Assembly (NCBI GenBank): GCA_022072615.1
Contig: JAJVHS010000052.1
Location: 1-64,000 of the forward strand
DNA length: 64,000 nt
DNA from: Phycisphaerales bacterium
Lineage (GTDB): Bacteria; Planctomycetota; Phycisphaerae; Phycisphaerales; UBA1924
Direction of reading: 5' to 3'
Below the pieces are notes generated by a model that saw only the letters and a list, made by a program, of their open reading frames with translations, did no database searches and was not told the origin of the DNA. A program made the translations under genes and the position numbers. Below are positions 1-7,494 of the stretch, piece by piece (positions within the stretch are counted from its first letter, which is position 1; the number at the start of each line of letters is the position of its first letter).

Positions 1-1072
1 GCGGCGTCGTGACCGTCACCAGCTTCAGGTTGCCGTTGGCCCCGTCGGTGTTGTCGCCCGTCTGGTAATAGGCGTACTCCACCTTGCCCACCTCGACCAG
101 CCCCGACGGGCTCGACCACGAGCCGCTCGCCTTGGTCTCGGCCTTCACCTGCGTCAGCCGGCTCACCGAGTCGATGGTCGAGTAGGTGTACGTGTACCGC
201 CGGCCGCCCCCGCCCGCCTGCGTGGACCCGTCATACGCCACCGCGATCGTCTGGTCCGCGTTGTACCCGCTGCTGGCGGCGGTGCTCGCCGTGGTCGCGT
301 CGCCCACGTAGCACACGTTCCCCGCCGGGTCGGTCATCTTCCAGATCTGCCAGTCGGCCCGCCCGCTCGAGGTGTTGCCACCGAAGAACACCGTCTTGTT
401 GCCGTGCTGGTCGGTGTAGGTCCAGGTGTCGGGGCTGCCCGAGGCGTACTGCACCACGCCCGCCGCCCCGTTCTTGGCCTTGTACTCGGTCGCCGTGCTG
501 TCGGCACGCTGGAACTCGATGTACCGGTCCGCGCCGTAGATGATGTACACCGCGTCCTTGTCGTCGCTGGCCCCGTTGACGAACACCATCTCCGGCTGGC
601 TGATCTGGAACCAGTTCTTGCCCTGCGGGCCGTCGCTGTCGCGGTGCGCCGACATCGCGTCCACCTGCACGCCGTTGTACGTGCGGCCCACGATCCACCG
701 GAAGCCGTTCGATGGCAGCGACAGGTCCACCTCGGTTGGCGCGTACGACCCAAGGTCCACGCGCATGTCGCCGAGCTTGAGGTGCGAGTTCCACGACTCG
801 GCCCCCGAGACGTTCAGCGTGTTGCCCGCCAAGGCCCAGCCCAGCGCGCTCCACGTCCGGCTCGAACCATCGATGTTCACGCCGCGCTGCGTGTGCAGCG
901 GCCACACGTCCTGCCCCGAAGACGCCGCCCCGGGCAGGTACGTCGTCAACGAATCCTGCCACAGCTGCAGGATCTGCTCGCCCCGCGCCGCCGCATGAGC
1001 CGATGTCAGTACCGCCGCCGCGACGGCGACGCAGTTCATACGCGCACAGACGTTCGTGAACATCGATCGCAT
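1..1072 (-). CDS. RHS/YD-repeat secreted protein, N-terminal part (runs off left edge)
   Basis: The minus strand is open from an ATG at 1072 to the window edge (357 codons, no stop). The N-terminus has a signal peptide with a basic start, an Ala/Val-rich core and a likely cut after SAHA. The next ~300 residues are rich in Gly, Thr and aromatic residues, with YD-like stretches such as RRYTYTYSTIDSVSRL near the edge, as in RHS/YD-repeat wall proteins. A second in-frame ATG at 1063 could also be the start. The C-terminal core and any toxin tip lie outside the window, so function cannot be judged. The gene diverges from the secretion operon that follows. RHS assignment is family-level pattern recognition. 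Confidence 0.65.
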   Translation of the reverse strand, partial: MRSMFTNVCARMNCVAVAAAVLTSAHAAARGEQILQLWQDSLTTYLPGAASSGQDVWPLHTQRGVNIDGSSRTWSALGWALAGNTLNVSGAESWNSHLKLGDMRVDLGSYAPTEVDLSLPSNGFRWIVGRTYNGVQVDAMSAHRDSDGPQGKNWFQISQPEMVFVNGASDDKDAVYIIYGADRYIEFQRADSTATEYKAKNGAAGVVQYASGSPDTWTYTDQHGNKTVFFGGNTSSGRADWQIWKMTDPAGNVCYVGDATTASTAASSGYNADQTIAVAYDGSTQAGGGGRRYTYTYSTIDSVSRLTQVKAETKASGSWSSPSGLVEVGKVEYAYYQTGDNTDGANGNLKLVTVTTP

Positions 1073-1552
1073 GACTTCGCCCCCTGACCGGCGCGATCAA
1101 CGCAGCGCTGCCTTCATTCAGTTGTCTCGTCCCCGCACGCCACCCCAGGCCCACTCAAGCGTTGCTCATCACGCTTCCGTTCCGCGTACCGCCGCTGGGA
1201 ACCTCCCGAGTGCTGGTGGTTTACCGGGGACGATCGCCCCGCGTCAACCCCAAGGCGGATATCCACATCGATATGCACATGCGAACGGGTTGCGAATTAC
1301 TCGTGTGCGCACGAGGGTTTATTACGTGCAGCCCTCTTCTCTCATCCTTATGGCGTCCCTCTCAACACACTCTTCATGATGTCATACTCGCCCTACACTG
1401 CATATGTACTCCTCGGCGGCTCGCCAGATGGAATACCCGGGCGCGAGCTTGTTTAATCCAATCCGGCGCGGCACACTGTGCGCTCGGCGTCCATCACGCG
1501 TGCGTCGTGGGCGCACCGGCGTCGAACGGGGGACCTGCAAGAAGGGGTTGCT
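1073..1552. other. divergent intergenic region, no gene seen
   Basis: About 480 bp separate the RHS-like gene (minus) from the secretin-like gene (plus). I see no convincing coding frame; the reading frames crossing it are Arg/Pro-rich shadows. It must hold both divergent promoters, but no clear -35/-10 pair stands out. A Shine-Dalgarno-like GAAGGGG at 1541-1547 lies 5 bases before the ATG at 1553. Confidence 0.6.
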
Positions 1553-2728
1553 ATGAAGCACGTCAATCACCGCTTTGCGCACGCGCTGGTGTGGACGCTG
1601 ATCGCCGTCGCCGGCGCCGCCGTCGGCACCCGCATCGTCTGGGTGCACGCGTTCCACGGGGCGTTCGTGCCGCTCTCGGTGGCCGTCAACTCCGACACCG
1701 ATGCCGCGACGATGCTCACGCGCGCGGGGCTCGATCCGCGGGCGCTGGCCGCCGCCGGCGTGGGCGTGCCGAGCGTCGCGGGCGTGGTCGAAGCGGCGAT
1801 GGAAGAAGCGTCCTCGCGCGCCGCGTCACTGGCCGCGGCCGATGAGGCCGCCCGCGGTGCACGTCAGTCCGTCGACCGACTGGCCCGGATCGTCCAGTCC
1901 GGTACCGCGAGCCAGGAGCAGATCGCGCAGCTGTCGTCGGCGAGGAGCATGCTCGCGGCCGCTCACGCCAACCAGCATGCGGCGCTCGACGCGGTGTTCG
2001 CCGCCGGCGCCGCCCAGATGGGCGAAGCCCAGCGCCGCATCGCCAACCGCACCGTGCCCGACCAGGCGGGCTTCACGGGCGCGGTGCTCAACGCCGGCGA
2101 GTTCGCCGTGGTGGTGCGCGCGCTCGAATCCATCAACAAGGGCAACTCGATCTCCAACCCCAAGCTCCTGGTGACCAACAACCAGCGCGCGGTGTTCTCC
2201 TCCACGCTCCAGCAGCCCATCACCCAGCAGACCAGGACCGGCAGCAACGACACCACCTTCAGCTACGGCGGCAGCGAGAGCGCCGGCACCACCATCTCGG
2301 TCCAGCCGCAGATCGCCCAGGGCGACCACCTGGCGCTGACCTACAGCATCAAGCTGAGCAACTTTGTGGGGACGAGCACGACGGCGGGCCTGCCCCCGCC
2401 CAAGCAGGAGAACTCGGTCGATTCCTCGGCCACCATCCCCGACGGGTACACGGTGGTGGTGGGCGGGATGGAGCTCATCACCGACTCGGAGGCCGTGGCG
2501 CAGGTGCCGATCCTGGGCTCGATCCCCATCATCGGCGAGCTGTTCAAGAGCCGCGACACCGGCAACGGCAGAACCCGCTTCTACGTGTTCATCCGCGCCA
2601 ACGTGCTCCGCAGCGGCATGCTCGAGGACCTCAAGTACCTCTCGGCCCAGGACCTGCGGAAGGTGGGAGAACTGGGCGTCAAGGTCAGCGATGGGTTCCC
2701 CGAGGTGCGGGCACGGGTCATCCGGTGA
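1553..2728 (+). CDS. secretin (GspD) domain protein with atypical helical N-terminus
   Basis: 391 residues. The start at 1553 is chosen for its GAAGGGG ribosome site. Residues about 11-33 form a membrane anchor or signal segment. Residues 45-165 are Ala-rich and predicted helical. From about 172 the protein is a recognisable secretin C-terminal domain: NPKLLVTNNQ near 202, TTISVQPQIAQGDHL near 246, IPDGYTVVVGG near 295 and VPILGSIPIIGELF near 318. In type II secretion systems this domain forms the outer-membrane channel. The N0-N3 domains that normally precede it are absent, and family members are usually well over 500 residues. It is the first gene of an operon with gspE and gspL/M-like genes, which supports a secretion role. 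Whether it still forms a pore is uncertain. Confidence 0.7.
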   Translation: MKHVNHRFAHALVWTLIAVAGAAVGTRIVWVHAFHGAFVPLSVAVNSDTDAATMLTRAGLDPRALAAAGVGVPSVAGVVEAAMEEASSRAASLAAADEAARGARQSVDRLARIVQSGTASQEQIAQLSSARSMLAAAHANQHAALDAVFAAGAAQMGEAQRRIANRTVPDQAGFTGAVLNAGEFAVVVRALESINKGNSISNPKLLVTNNQRAVFSSTLQQPITQQTRTGSNDTTFSYGGSESAGTTISVQPQIAQGDHLALTYSIKLSNFVGTSTTAGLPPPKQENSVDSSATIPDGYTVVVGGMELITDSEAVAQVPILGSIPIIGELFKSRDTGNGRTRFYVFIRANVLRSGMLEDLKYLSAQDLRKVGELGVKVSDGFPEVRARVIR

Positions 2729-2854
2729 AGAGGGAATTGGAACACTGAGGACGCAGAGGGAACGGAGGATCACGGAGAGGGAAGTCGAATTGGTGAAAGA
2801 GCGTGCGTTGGTGACCGGTTGACCGAGGCGAGGTCGGTGGGTGGATAGAACGCG

Positions 2855-4537
2855 ATGACAATGGCGGTGGTGCCAACTCCTGATCCCTTGGCCGGACCAG
2901 ATCCGGCCGTGGCTCCGCCCTCGTCGGTCGACGACCCGGTGCCCTCGCCGGAGTTCCTGTCTCGCATCCCGCACGAGTTCGCCCGCCGGCACCTGGTCCT
3001 GAGCCTGGGAGCCACGGCAGAGGGCGAGCACCTGGCCGTCAGCCAGACGACCAGCCCCGCCGCCCTCTTCAACGTGGGCGTGGCGCTCGAGCGGCCCGTC
3101 TCAACCTCGCTCGCCCCGCCCGAGCAGCTCGCGACCGCCATCGACCGCGTGTACCTCAGGGCCCTGGACGACAAGAACGCCGACAGCCACGGCCAGGGGG
3201 CCGACCTGGTCCCCAAGGTCACGGTGGCGGGCTCGGAGAACGTCGAGCGGGATCTCGCGGCGGCGGTGCGGGAGTCGCAGGAGGCCGCCGACTCGGACCT
3301 CCTAAGCATCCACGGCAAAGCCCCCACGATCCGGCTGGTCGACCTCCTGATCTTCGAGGCCCTCCAGCGCAGCGCCAGCGACGTGCACATCCAGCCCCTG
3401 CGGGGCAAGACGCTGGTGCGCTACCGGCTCGACGGCGTGCTGCACACGGTGCGCGAGCTGCCGGGTTCTCTCGCCGCGGGCGTGGTCAGCCGCGTCAAGG
3501 TCATGGGCCACATGGACGTCGCCGAGAAGCGGGCACCCCAGGACGGCCGCGCGGGCGTGACCATTGGCGGTGACGGCGGCGGTGACGGCAGGAGCGAGGG
3601 CGGAAGCGGCGGCGGGGCGGGAACCAGTTCCGTCCGGCGCGCCGGCGTCGGTCGGCGCATCGACCTTCGCATCAGCACGCTGCCGAGCACCTACGGCGAG
3701 CGGGTCGTCATCCGCCTCCTGGACCCGCGCGGCTCCTCCCACCTGCTCACCTTCGCGGCCCTGGGCATGCCCGAGAAGGTGGAGAAGCTCTACAAGGCCA
3801 ACGTCGCCAAGACCAGCGGCATCGTGCTCTCGACCGGCCCGACCGGCAGCGGCAAGACCACCACGCTCTACACCACGCTGGCGTGGGTCACGACCACCAA
3901 CGCCGGCGGCTCGTCGCGCGGGTGCGAGCTCAACATCATGACGGTGGAAGACCCGGTCGAGTACGACCTCAGTGTCTCGGGCCTTGCGGTGAGCCAGACC
4001 CAGGTCGACCCCAAGAAGGGTTTAAACTTCGCCTCGGGGCTGCGGCACATCCTCCGCCAGGACCCCGACGTCATCATGGTGGGCGAGGTGCGGGACGAGG
4101 AGACCGCCCGCATCGCGGTCCAGGCCAGCCTCACCGGGCACCTGGTGCTCTCCACCCTGCACACCAACGACGCCCCCAGCGCGGTCGCGCGTCTCATCGA
4201 CCTGGGCGTCGAGCCCTTCCTGGTGAGCTCGTCCTTGTCGGCGGTGCTCGCCCAGCGCCTGGTCCGCCGCCTTCACGCCGCCTGCGACGGCAAGGGCTGC
4301 GGCGGCTGCCTGTCGACGGGGTTCAAGGGCAGGACCGGCGTGTTCGAGCTGCTGACGCTCGATGCGGAACTCCGCGAACTCATCGGGCGGCGGGTCTCGG
4401 CCACGGACATCAAGTCCGCCGCCCAGCGCAAGGGCATGCAGTCGCTCAAGGAGGCCGGCGAGGAACTGGTCAGGGGTCGCGTGACGTCGAGGGAAGAAGT
4501 CGGCCGCGTGATCGAGGCGATCGATGAGCAGGATTGA
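2855..4537 (+). CDS. gspE: type II secretion / type IV pilus assembly ATPase GspE
   Basis: 560 residues. Cytoplasmic hexameric ATPase that powers pseudopilus assembly. An N-terminal MshEN/T2SSE_N-like region (about 30-110) is followed by the GspE/PilB core, beginning with SASDVHIQPLRGKTLVRYRL near 177. Walker A GPTGSGKTT lies near 329, Walker B DPDVIMVGEVRDEE near 404 and the His motif STLHTND near 430. Near 476-490 a Cys-containing loop (CDGKGCGGC) recalls the GspE zinc-binding CM domain, with three cysteines visible. Residues about 237-268 are a Gly/Ser-rich insertion inside the core that the family normally lacks. The 126-bp gap from the secretin gene suggests cotranscription, and the last 14 bases overlap the next gene. 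Confidence 0.93.
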   Translation: MTMAVVPTPDPLAGPDPAVAPPSSVDDPVPSPEFLSRIPHEFARRHLVLSLGATAEGEHLAVSQTTSPAALFNVGVALERPVSTSLAPPEQLATAIDRVYLRALDDKNADSHGQGADLVPKVTVAGSENVERDLAAAVRESQEAADSDLLSIHGKAPTIRLVDLLIFEALQRSASDVHIQPLRGKTLVRYRLDGVLHTVRELPGSLAAGVVSRVKVMGHMDVAEKRAPQDGRAGVTIGGDGGGDGRSEGGSGGGAGTSSVRRAGVGRRIDLRISTLPSTYGERVVIRLLDPRGSSHLLTFAALGMPEKVEKLYKANVAKTSGIVLSTGPTGSGKTTTLYTTLAWVTTTNAGGSSRGCELNIMTVEDPVEYDLSVSGLAVSQTQVDPKKGLNFASGLRHILRQDPDVIMVGEVRDEETARIAVQASLTGHLVLSTLHTNDAPSAVARLIDLGVEPFLVSSSLSAVLAQRLVRRLHAACDGKGCGGCLSTGFKGRTGVFELLTLDAELRELIGRRVSATDIKSAAQRKGMQSLKEAGEELVRGRVTSREEVGRVIEAIDEQD

Positions 4538-5075
4538 CCACGCCACCACCAGCCCGGTCGCGGTGGACCCGCTCGTGACGCTCCGGAAGCGCACGCGGGT
4601 GCCCGTGCTGGCGGGGACGGCGGCGACCGTGCTCGCGGGGGTTTACGCGCTGTGGCCCGTCTCGATCGAGCCTTTGCCCGCGCCCGTCGAGGTCACGGCA
4701 CAAGGCCCGCAAGAGACGGATCCTCCCCCGGCACCGCCGCTTGATCTTGCGGTCTTCGATGGGCCGATCTGGCTCGCACCCCCACAATCACCAGCACAGA
4801 CAGAAGTCGCCGCCAAGCCCGCGCCACCGCCGCCCCCGCTCAAGCTCGAGCTCTTGGGCATCCTGCGCGAGGGCGACTCGTTCAAGGCCGTGGTGTACGA
4901 CCCCGACACCGACAAGGTCGCGGTGCTCAGCGCCGGAGACACGCTCGCGGGCCGCACCATCAACGCCGTCACCGCCGACACCGTCGCCATCAAGGACGGA
5001 GCGGGCACGCGAACCCTCACCCTCAAGCAGGCCGGCGGGGCTGGGGGTGCTGGGGGTGCTGGGGGTGACGGATGA
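4524..5075 (+). CDS. GspC/PilP-like inner-membrane periplasmic protein
   Basis: 183 residues. A short cytoplasmic N-terminus is followed by one membrane segment (about 28-46, VPVLAGTAATVLAGVYALW), a Pro-rich periplasmic linker (50-110) and a compact C-terminal beta domain from about 112 (LKLELLGILREGDSFKAVVY). This order matches GspC homology-region or PilP proteins, which link the inner-membrane platform to the secretin. The C-terminus is a Gly/Ala repeat made by 9-bp tandem units. The start overlaps gspE by 14 bases and the stop overlaps the next start as ATGA, so translation is coupled. Sequence similarity is weak; the assignment rests on architecture and neighbours. Confidence 0.6.
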   Translation: MSRIDHATTSPVAVDPLVTLRKRTRVPVLAGTAATVLAGVYALWPVSIEPLPAPVEVTAQGPQETDPPPAPPLDLAVFDGPIWLAPPQSPAQTEVAAKPAPPPPPLKLELLGILREGDSFKAVVYDPDTDKVAVLSAGDTLAGRTINAVTADTVAIKDGAGTRTLTLKQAGGAGGAGGAGGDG

Positions 5076-5136
5076 CCACCCCCACGACTACCCCCACGAC
5101 TACCTCCACCCCCACGACCACCCCCACGATCACCCC
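5041..5136 (+). repeat. tandem 9-bp repeats at the gspC-like/gspL-like junction
   Basis: Three copies of CTGGGGGTG (5041-5067) encode the Gly/Ala tail of the upstream protein. From 5075 a C-rich array of CCCCCACGA-type units encodes a Thr/Pro N-terminal tail of the downstream protein. Unit length is a multiple of three, so copy-number change keeps the frame, but G5 and C5 runs within units are slip-prone. Confidence 0.7.
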
Positions 5137-6061
5137 CGCGAGTACGACCTCCACGATCGCAACCGCCGGCAGTCACCCCTCGGCGGTCGCTGGGTTCAAC
5201 GGCGTCCACGCCTGCTGGCCGGTCGAGCGCTTCTACTGGGCGCTGCTCGACGTCCCCGTCGTGGCGCCCGGGCCGCTGCCGCAGGCGCTCGAGGATGAAC
5301 TCGCCGATCTTGTGCCCGTCGCGGTCGAGGACCTGCACGCGGTCGTGACGCCCGTTGCTTCCGGCTCGGCCCGGGGCATCGGGCAGGCCGCGGTCTGCGC
5401 CGTGCCGCGTGCCATGCTCGACCAGGTACCTTCCTCCGCTCGCTCGCTCGCGCCAAGCGGCGTGCCCGGGTTCCTCGTGGGGGTGTGCGAGGCCGGTCAG
5501 TTCAACCTCCTGGTGGGGGCGTACGAGCCCCGGGCGATGCGGGCCCAGCGCCGGCGGGCGCTCCTCGTGGGGGTCGCGGCGATGGTCGCGATGAGCGGCC
5601 TGGCGTGCATCGGGCTCGTGCGCCGGGCGATCGCGTGGGACGCCGCGGCCCGTGACGCCAGCCTCGCCCACGAACAGCTCCTGGCCTCGTCGTCGATCAC
5701 CGTGAAGTCGGACGATCCCTTTGCTCTGGCCCGGGAGATCGACCGCCTGCGCCGGGCGACCGACGCCCGGGCGGTCCCCACCCTGCCGCGCGACGCGGCC
5801 CTCTCGCTCGCCGATCTCCTGCGCGCCTGGCCCGCCAGCATCGAGGCCGAGCCCAAGAGCATCACCGTCCGGCCCGAGGGGGTCTGGCTCACCGTCGAGA
5901 TCCAGGGCAGCCCCGACGCGTTCCTAAGCGCCTTTACGGCACCAGACGGCTGGAGCCTCGACGAGCCCCGGGTCAGCAGCGTGCGGGGGGTGGCGACGCT
6001 CAACCTCCAGCTGCGGCCGGTCACGCCGTTACGCCCCCTGGCGCAGGGAGGTGGGCGATGA
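5072..6061 (+). CDS. GspL/PilN-like inner-membrane platform protein
   Basis: 329 residues. A Thr/Pro-rich tail (1-28) is followed by a cytoplasmic domain, one membrane segment at about 171-192 (ALLVGVAAMVAMSGLACIGL), a helical stretch and a periplasmic ferredoxin-like domain. This is the usual GspL order: a cytoplasmic domain that contacts GspE, a single membrane pass, and a periplasmic part that pairs with GspM. It lies between GspC-like and GspM-like genes with 4-base ATGA overlaps at both ends. The actin-like fold of GspL cannot be confirmed by eye. The low-complexity N-terminus may be dispensable, and a downstream start is possible. Confidence 0.6.
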   Translation: MTTPTTTPTTTSTPTTTPTITPASTTSTIATAGSHPSAVAGFNGVHACWPVERFYWALLDVPVVAPGPLPQALEDELADLVPVAVEDLHAVVTPVASGSARGIGQAAVCAVPRAMLDQVPSSARSLAPSGVPGFLVGVCEAGQFNLLVGAYEPRAMRAQRRRALLVGVAAMVAMSGLACIGLVRRAIAWDAAARDASLAHEQLLASSSITVKSDDPFALAREIDRLRRATDARAVPTLPRDAALSLADLLRAWPASIEAEPKSITVRPEGVWLTVEIQGSPDAFLSAFTAPDGWSLDEPRVSSVRGVATLNLQLRPVTPLRPLAQGGGR

Positions 6062-6795
6062 AGCTGTCCACCGTCGTGCTGCCCGTGCTGGTCGGGGTCG
6101 GTGCCGTGATCGCGATCTCCTGGTCGTACCAATACGCCTCCCAGCAGCGCCGGGCCCACGCGGCGGCCCGCGACCTGTACCTGGCGACCTCGGGCCAGCT
6201 TGGCGAGCTCGCCTCGCTCAAGGCCCGGTATCCCGCGTTCGCGGCGTCTGATGCCCCCACGGAGGACCTGACCCGGCGGGTCTCCAGGGTGATCTCGGCG
6301 GCGGGGCTGGCATCGTCCGTGCTGAGCAACGTCTCGCCCGACTCTGACCAGCCCGCGAGTTCGGCCACGTCCGCGGGCGGCACGCCGCTGTACCTGCGGC
6401 GCTCGGCGCGTCTGACGCTGGAGGGGGTGACGATGCCGCAGCTGGGGAGGTTCCTCGAGGCGTGGCGAACGGCAGAGCCGGGCTGGGTGGTCACCAGCAT
6501 CGACCTGGCCGCGACCTCGGGCTCAAGCGGCGGCTCGCGGATCAAGACCCCCGAGGGCGGGGCCGCCCCCGGGCGTGACCGGCCGCTGCGGGCCCTGCTC
6601 GCGGTCGAGGCGATCGTGGCCGCGGGCACGGGCGCGGAGGCAGAGGCGCCCGGCACGGGCTTGCCCACGAGCCAAGGGACGCTTGAGCCGCGGGAGAGCG
6701 ACGCCGGCGGGCGAGCAGCCCGCCGCCAACCTGATACCTTGCCCGACGACCCGGGGGTCAACGGGCGGGCCGAACTGATCGAGGAGCCGCGCTGA
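6058..6795 (+). CDS. GspM/PilO-like inner-membrane protein
   Basis: 245 residues. An N-terminal membrane segment (about 5-24, TVVLPVLVGVGAVIAISWSY) is followed by a short helix, then a small alpha/beta periplasmic domain (about 40-195), as in GspM or PilO. The C-terminal 50 residues are disordered and rich in Gly, Ala, Glu and Arg. GspM partners GspL in the type II platform. It starts at an ATGA overlap with the GspL-like gene, and its TGA shares one base with the next ATG. The call depends mainly on topology and position. Confidence 0.55.
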   Translation: MKLSTVVLPVLVGVGAVIAISWSYQYASQQRRAHAAARDLYLATSGQLGELASLKARYPAFAASDAPTEDLTRRVSRVISAAGLASSVLSNVSPDSDQPASSATSAGGTPLYLRRSARLTLEGVTMPQLGRFLEAWRTAEPGWVVTSIDLAATSGSSGGSRIKTPEGGAAPGRDRPLRALLAVEAIVAAGTGAEAEAPGTGLPTSQGTLEPRESDAGGRAARRQPDTLPDDPGVNGRAELIEEPR

Positions 6796-7403
6796 TGGAT
6801 CGAGGGCATCGGGAAACGTCATCCCCCATCACGCTCCTGGCCATCCTGGTCGGCGCGTGCGTGGCGGTGAGCATCGGCGGGTGCGGCTCGCCCCGCGCCA
6901 GCGGGCCCTACAGCACCCAGTCGGCCGAAGCCCGCGACCCGCGCAAGGCCGACGAACTGAACGCCCGGGCAGCGGACGTGATCGACCGGGACCCACAGCA
7001 GGCCGAGGCGCTCCTGAGGGAGGCGCTGACCGCCGACATCTACCACGGGCCGGCCCACAACAACCTCGGCACGCTCTACCTGGCCCAGGGCAAGCTCTAC
7101 GAGGCGGCGAGCGAGTTCGAGTGGGCCCGCAAGCTGCTGCCCGGGCATCCCGACCCGCGCATGAACCTGGCCCTCACGCTCGAGTCCGCCGGCCGCACCG
7201 ACGAGGCCCTGGCGACCTACGAGACCGCGCTCGAGGTCTATCCCCAGCATCTGCCCAGCATGCAGGCGCTCGCGCGGCTGCGCGTGCGGTCGGGCATGAC
7301 CGGCGACCGGACCAGGGAGCTCCTGCAGCAGGTTGCCTTCAAGAGCGAAGACGCCCAGTGGCGCGACTGGGCGAGAGTGCAGCTCGCGAAGGAAGATCTT
7401 TGA
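6795..7403 (+). CDS. TPR lipoprotein (PilW/PilF-like pilotin candidate)
   Basis: 202 residues. The lipobox SIGGC places the lipidated Cys at residue 30. The mature part holds about three tetratricopeptide repeats, with helices such as GPAHNNLGTLYLAQGKLYEA near 90. In type IV pilus and type II systems, TPR lipoproteins such as PilF/PilW act as pilotins that deliver and assemble the secretin; that role is inferred from its place at the end of the operon. It overlaps the upstream stop by one base (TGATG). GC falls sharply after its stop. Confidence 0.7.
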   Translation: MDRGHRETSSPITLLAILVGACVAVSIGGCGSPRASGPYSTQSAEARDPRKADELNARAADVIDRDPQQAEALLREALTADIYHGPAHNNLGTLYLAQGKLYEAASEFEWARKLLPGHPDPRMNLALTLESAGRTDEALATYETALEVYPQHLPSMQALARLRVRSGMTGDRTRELLQQVAFKSEDAQWRDWARVQLAKEDL

Positions 7404-7494
7404 TCTAGCGACAAAGGCTATCCAGAGTCGGTTCTCTGGCGTCAATCACAACGGGTGAAACAGCACTGGTTTTCAAGAGTTTCGAGGAGGGTCA

